Positions 14,291 to 17,018 of a DNA stretch of 17,018 nt are shown here, one piece after another. A model generated the notes under the pieces. The model was not told the DNA's origin, ran no database searches, and saw only the letters and a list, made by a program, of their open reading frames with translations. This stretch comes from Deltaproteobacteria bacterium (GTDB lineage: Bacteria; Desulfobacterota; Binatia; Binatales; Binataceae). The stretch's first letter is position 1; each line of letters opens with the position of its first letter. The DNA is taken from positions 1 to 17,018 of the forward strand of contig JAJXYM010000387.1 in NCBI GenBank assembly GCA_021780585.1. The letters run 5' to 3'. The position numbers were made by a program, and so were the translations under genes.

Positions 14291-14330
14291 GACTGAAAAG
14301 AACCGCCCGGAGGTGACTGTTCCCGCCTTG

Positions 14331-14437
14331 CCGTCATGCCCAGGTTTGACCCGGCTCTCCCGCTTCGCGTCATGGCCGAGCTTGACCCGGCCGTCCCGCA
14401 TTGCCGTCATGCCCGGACTCGATCCGGGCATCCATCC
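14331..14437. repeat. Three tandem REP-like palindromic units
   Basis: Three related units of about 32-36 bp follow each other, starting at 14331, 14367 and 14403. Each reads GTCATGsCC, a short loop with GACCCGG or GATCCGGG, and a C-rich end. The third holds a perfect stem, ATGCCCGGA (14409-14417) with TCCGGGCAT (14423-14431). A further small hairpin, ATCCGCG/CGCGGAT, follows at about 14434-14453. The form GTCATGCCCGGAnnnnnTCCGGGCAT is widespread in alphaproteobacterial intergenic DNA. Confidence 0.65.
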
Positions 14438-14479
14438 GCGTGGATTCGCGGATCATGCCCGCGAATGACCAGAACGAAG

Positions 14480-14890
14480 AGGCGTCGCGCGCATGGAGTG
14501 GGCGTCAACGACCGTTTCGCGCTCGACGCGTTCCGGCGGAATATGCCGTCCATGCGCGTGCGGCGGCGCAACTTGCGCCGGCGTCAGCTTGCGTGCTTCC
14601 TCGACCCGGACAAGACCGTGATAGCTCGGCTCCAGCGAACTAATGCGCGCGGCTCGATCCCGGCGCCGGCCGCGCAATATGTCAGCGCATCGTCCAGAGA
14701 CGGCCACTCCTCGCGCGCCAGACGACGCCGTTATAGCGCGGCAGTTTTTCCCTCAGGTTCAGAAGCGCCACATGGCGCCGCAGGACGCGCCCTTCCGGCC
14801 AGGGGGCGGATTGAACTCGTCGGAATCGGCCGTCCAATCGTATCCGGCGCGCCATTCCGCGCGCGTGGCGATGACAAGCGGCGCGGCGCC
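14480..14890 (-). pseudogene. Frame-broken coding remnant, possibly glycosyltransferase
   Basis: No intact gene spans this stretch, but reading the minus strand across three frames gives protein-like pieces in order: RAEWRAGYDWTADSDEF (ending 14813), then WPEGRVLRRHVALLN and LREKLPRYNGVVW (about 14719-14805), then EEWPSLDDALTYCAAGAGIEP (about 14650-14712), then EPSYHGLVRVEEARKLTPAQ (about 14580-14636). The DWTADSDEF / WPEG / L-E-LPRYNGVVW order resembles GT2-type glycosyltransferases with a DADEF motif. Repeated frame changes suggest a decaying gene or sequencing indels. The identity is a guess, and in GC-rich DNA chance reading is possible. Confidence 0.28.
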
Positions 14891-14925
14891 GGGACGGCGC
14901 GAGCGAAGCGCAATCGGCGCGCGCG

Positions 14926-15840
14926 TCAGGGGCGGACGTAAGGTTCGCCGAGCGCGGCGGGCGCGTCGCTCGTCCCGCCGACGATCGCGAGCACGGCGAC
15001 GGTCAGCAGGTAGGGCAGCGCGAGAAAGAGCTGATAGGGAATCGCGGGCGCGGCGGCCTGCAGGACGAACTGCAGCGCCATCGCGCCGCCGAACATCAGG
15101 GCCGCGGCGGCGACGCCCCAGGCGTTCCAGCGGCCGACGATCACGACCGCGAGCGCGACATAGCCGCGCCCGGCGGTAATTCCTTCGACGAAGGTGTTGG
15201 CCCAGGCGAGCGTCAGGTAGGCGCCGCCGAGGCCGCTCATCACGCCCGCCGCGACCAGCGCGATCCAGCGCTGGCGATAGACGCCGAGGCCGAGCGCGTC
15301 GGCCGCTTCGGGACGTTCGCCGGCGGCGCGCAGCCGCAGTCCGAAGCGGGTGCGGCCGAGCGTCCAGGCGATCGCGGGAACCAGCATGAAAGCGAGGTAA
15401 ACGAGCGCCGATTGGTCGAACAGCGCGCGGCCGACGATCGGGACGCGGGCGAGCGGACCGAGCGCGACGGGACGCATCGGCGCGACCGTGAACGCCCTGC
15501 CGGTGGCGCCGAAAATCCTGCGATAGAGCACGCCGGTCAGGCCCAGCGCGAGCAGATCGATCGCGGTTCCGGCGACGACCTGATTGACCGCCAGATTGAC
15601 CGCGACCAGCGCGAAGAGCGCGTTGATCGCCGCTCCCGCGGCGATCGCGGCGGCGACTCCGGCCAGCGTCGCCCCGGTGGCGTGGACGGCGGCGATCGCC
15701 GCGAACGCCCCGGCGAGCATCGCGCCCTCGATTCCGATATTGATTACGCCCGCGCGCTCGACCAGCAGCTCGCCCAACGCCGCGAGCATAATCGGCGTCG
15801 CCATCGCGACGGTCGAGGCGGCGAAGGCGTCAAGCATCAT
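14926..15840 (-). CDS. Nucleoside-type ABC importer, second permease (NupQ/YufQ-like)
   Basis: A 304-residue inner-membrane permease of the BPD_transp_2 group. It starts MMLDAFAASTVAMATPIMLA and then ALGELLVERAGVINIGIEGAML, the conserved N-terminal block of the second permease of BMP-family nucleoside/purine ABC importers. Later blocks include VNQVVAGTAIDLLALGLTG, RTRFGLRLRAAGE with its EAA-like loop, and ALMFGGAMALQFVLQA. About eight to ten membrane segments fit the fold. ATG 15840 overlaps the stop of the first permease by about 11 nt, showing coupling; ATG 15837 is the next choice. The substrate-binding lipoprotein is not in the window, so the substrate (nucleoside, purine or similar) is inferred from family only. 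Confidence 0.88.
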   Translation of the reverse strand: MMLDAFAASTVAMATPIMLAALGELLVERAGVINIGIEGAMLAGAFAAIAAVHATGATLAGVAAAIAAGAAINALFALVAVNLAVNQVVAGTAIDLLALGLTGVLYRRIFGATGRAFTVAPMRPVALGPLARVPIVGRALFDQSALVYLAFMLVPAIAWTLGRTRFGLRLRAAGERPEAADALGLGVYRQRWIALVAAGVMSGLGGAYLTLAWANTFVEGITAGRGYVALAVVIVGRWNAWGVAAAALMFGGAMALQFVLQAAAPAIPYQLFLALPYLLTVAVLAIVGGTSDAPAALGEPYVRP

Positions 15841-16900
15841 CGGCTTCCATCGCGGCCGCGGGCGCGCCTCCCCCAAGGAATTCGCGCCAGCCGCCGGCGG
15901 CCGCGGCGTCGAAGGCGAGCAGCACGATAATCACCAGCGCCTGCACGACGTAGACGAGTTCGGGCGAGATTCCGTCCGCGCGCTGCATCACCTGCGAGCC
16001 GTTATCGAGCGCGCCGAACAGGATCGCGGCGGGCACGACGCCGAGCGGACTGAGGCGCGCGACCAGCGCGACCGCGATCGCCTCGTAGCCCCATCCGGGC
16101 GAGATCGTTTCGTACAAGCGATGCGTGATCGCGGAGATTTGCACGGCTCCGCCAAGGCCCGCGAGCGCGCCCGACAGCGCCATCGCGCCGACCGTGATTC
16201 GCGCGATCGGCACGCCGAAAAAGGCGCTGGCGCGGCGATTACGGCCGAGCGCGCGAAGCTGGAAACCGGCCGCCGTGCGGAACAGGCCGAGTTCGCAGAC
16301 GAGCGCGAGCGCGACCGCGAGCGCCATCGCGAGGTTCAATCGGGAAGGCGCGAAGTAGAGCCGCAGCCGCGCGGCGGCGGCGATTTTGGCGCTGGCGGGA
16401 AACGCCCCCGACGGCTCCATCAGGGGACCGTGGACGGCCCAGCTCAACATTTGCGCGGCGATAAAGTTGAGCATGATCGTGCCGATCACTTCGTTGACGT
16501 TGCGCCGCGCCCGCAGCCATCCGGCGATTCCGCCCCACAACGCGCCGCCGAGCGCGCCCGCGCCGAGGATCGCGCCGATCGCCAGCGGATGGGGCCATCC
16601 GGCCAGCGCCGGACCGAGCGCGCCGGCGGCAAGCGCGCCGGCGACCGGTTGGCCGTCGGCGCCGATATTCCAGAGCGAGCCGTGAAAGGCGATCGCGACC
16701 GCCAATCCGCAGAAGACCAGCGGCGTCGCCTTGGCCAGCGTATCGGTGACGGCGATCCAGTTGCCGCAGGCGCCGTCGGCAAGATCGGCGGCGACCGCCA
16801 GCGGCGAAGCGCCAAGCGCGGCCAGCACGATCGCGACGGCGGCCAGCGCCAGGCCCATCGCGGCGGCGGGACGGAACGCGGCCTTGAGCCGCGCGCTCAT
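15830..16900 (-). CDS. Nucleoside-type ABC importer, first permease (NupP/YufP-like)
   Basis: A 356-residue permease with an N-terminal membrane helix (about 14-32) before the BPD_transp_2 domain, as is usual for the first permease of these importers. Diagnostic stretches are ATPLVFCGLAVAIAFHGSLW with NIGADGQ, ARRNVNEVIGTIMLNFIA, LGRNRRASAFFGVPI with the EAA-like cytoplasmic loop, and GWGYEAIAVALVARLSPLGV. ATG 16900 overlaps the ATPase stop codon as ATGA and matches the family N-terminus; the frame running upstream to 17005 is only the ATPase gene read in another frame. The last residues (GGGAPAAAMEADDA) overlap the start of the second permease. Confidence 0.9.
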   Translation of the reverse strand: MSARLKAAFRPAAAMGLALAAVAIVLAALGASPLAVAADLADGACGNWIAVTDTLAKATPLVFCGLAVAIAFHGSLWNIGADGQPVAGALAAGALGPALAGWPHPLAIGAILGAGALGGALWGGIAGWLRARRNVNEVIGTIMLNFIAAQMLSWAVHGPLMEPSGAFPASAKIAAAARLRLYFAPSRLNLAMALAVALALVCELGLFRTAAGFQLRALGRNRRASAFFGVPIARITVGAMALSGALAGLGGAVQISAITHRLYETISPGWGYEAIAVALVARLSPLGVVPAAILFGALDNGSQVMQRADGISPELVYVVQALVIIVLLAFDAAAAGGWREFLGGGAPAAAMEADDA

Positions 16901-17018
16901 GCGGCCGCGCCCGCCATCAGCAGGCCCAGCCGCGCGGGGTCGCGATCGGCGGCGGCGGTTTCGATCAACCGTCCGCGCACGATCACGAACAGCCGCCCGC
17001 AGCATTCGAGCAATTCGT
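16897..17018 (-). CDS. ABC importer ATP-binding subunit, C-terminal end only
   Basis: The last 39 codons of a gene entering from the right edge. They read ELLECCGRLFVIVRGRLIE and end ARLGLLMAGAAA. The pattern D-L---CDR--V-Y-GR--- followed by --GLLMAG is the typical end of the double ATPase of BMP-family nucleoside ABC importers (NupO/YufO-like), after the second nucleotide-binding domain. The stop TGA overlaps the ATG of the first permease (ATGA). Walker and signature motifs are outside the window, so the call rests on the tail and the operon. Confidence 0.75.
   Translation of the reverse strand, partial: ELLECCGRLFVIVRGRLIETAAADRDPARLGLLMAGAAA

Noticed and set aside
14268..14453. Repeats considered as a CRISPR array
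   Set aside because: The units are directly adjacent, differ in sequence, and there are no spacers of constant length and no cas genes.
14643..15179. Plus-strand open frame over the gene-poor stretch and the permease end
   Set aside because: The product is almost only Arg, Ala and Ser and overlaps the second permease; not a plausible protein.

Overview
This 17 kb window is GC-rich, gene-dense chromosomal DNA from a Gram-negative (diderm) bacterium. The diderm call rests on a signal-peptide outer-membrane barrel protein ending in Phe, lgt, a TlpA-type thioredoxin and a periplasmic CtpA-type protease. The phylum cannot be fixed by eye. An archaeal-type bifunctional FBP aldolase/phosphatase and a DUF1122-like protein sit beside ordinary proteobacterial-style genes (dtd, DUF1285, trmL, nhaA), which suggests a deep-branching or uncultured proteobacteria-related lineage. 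Nothing looks like a prophage, transposon, CRISPR array, rRNA or tRNA.

Layout. 1-3657 (minus): an operon read lgt, tlpA-like thioredoxin, ctpA-like protease, then xseA, whose 3' end is off the left edge. 3762-5247 (plus): dtd, a DUF1285 protein and trmL; trmL starts one base after its upstream neighbour and ends in a hairpin shared with a convergent gene. 5267-8364 (minus): a superinfection-immunity-family membrane protein, nhaA, and a membrane-anchored SPFH protein. 8554-10556 (plus): a membrane protein built from two HPP-like repeats, a doubtful low-GC small ORF, and a secreted TPR protein. 10632-13292 (minus): an outer-membrane barrel protein, the archaeal-type FBP aldolase/phosphatase, and a small zinc-ribbon protein with a Cys-Gly-Ser tail. 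13402-14130 (plus): the DUF1122-like protein. 14131-14925: no intact gene, but a cluster of REP-like palindromes and a frame-broken coding remnant. 14926-17018 (minus): two permeases and the end of the ATPase of a nucleoside-type (BMP family) ABC importer.

How the genes work together. Lgt, the thioredoxin and CtpA all act at or outside the inner membrane on envelope proteins. Dtd and TrmL act on tRNA quality and modification. The two permeases and the ATPase overlap (ATGA and about 11 nt) and form one transporter. The FBP aldolase/phosphatase would make fructose 6-phosphate from triose phosphates in gluconeogenesis.

I found no clearly new multi-gene system. The best leads are the archaeal-type FBPA/P, zinc-ribbon and DUF1122 locus; the duplicated HPP-like membrane protein; the paired repeats around the outer-membrane protein promoter; the recurrent placement of -10-like boxes so near start codons that leaderless mRNAs are implied; and an altered conserved motif in XseA.
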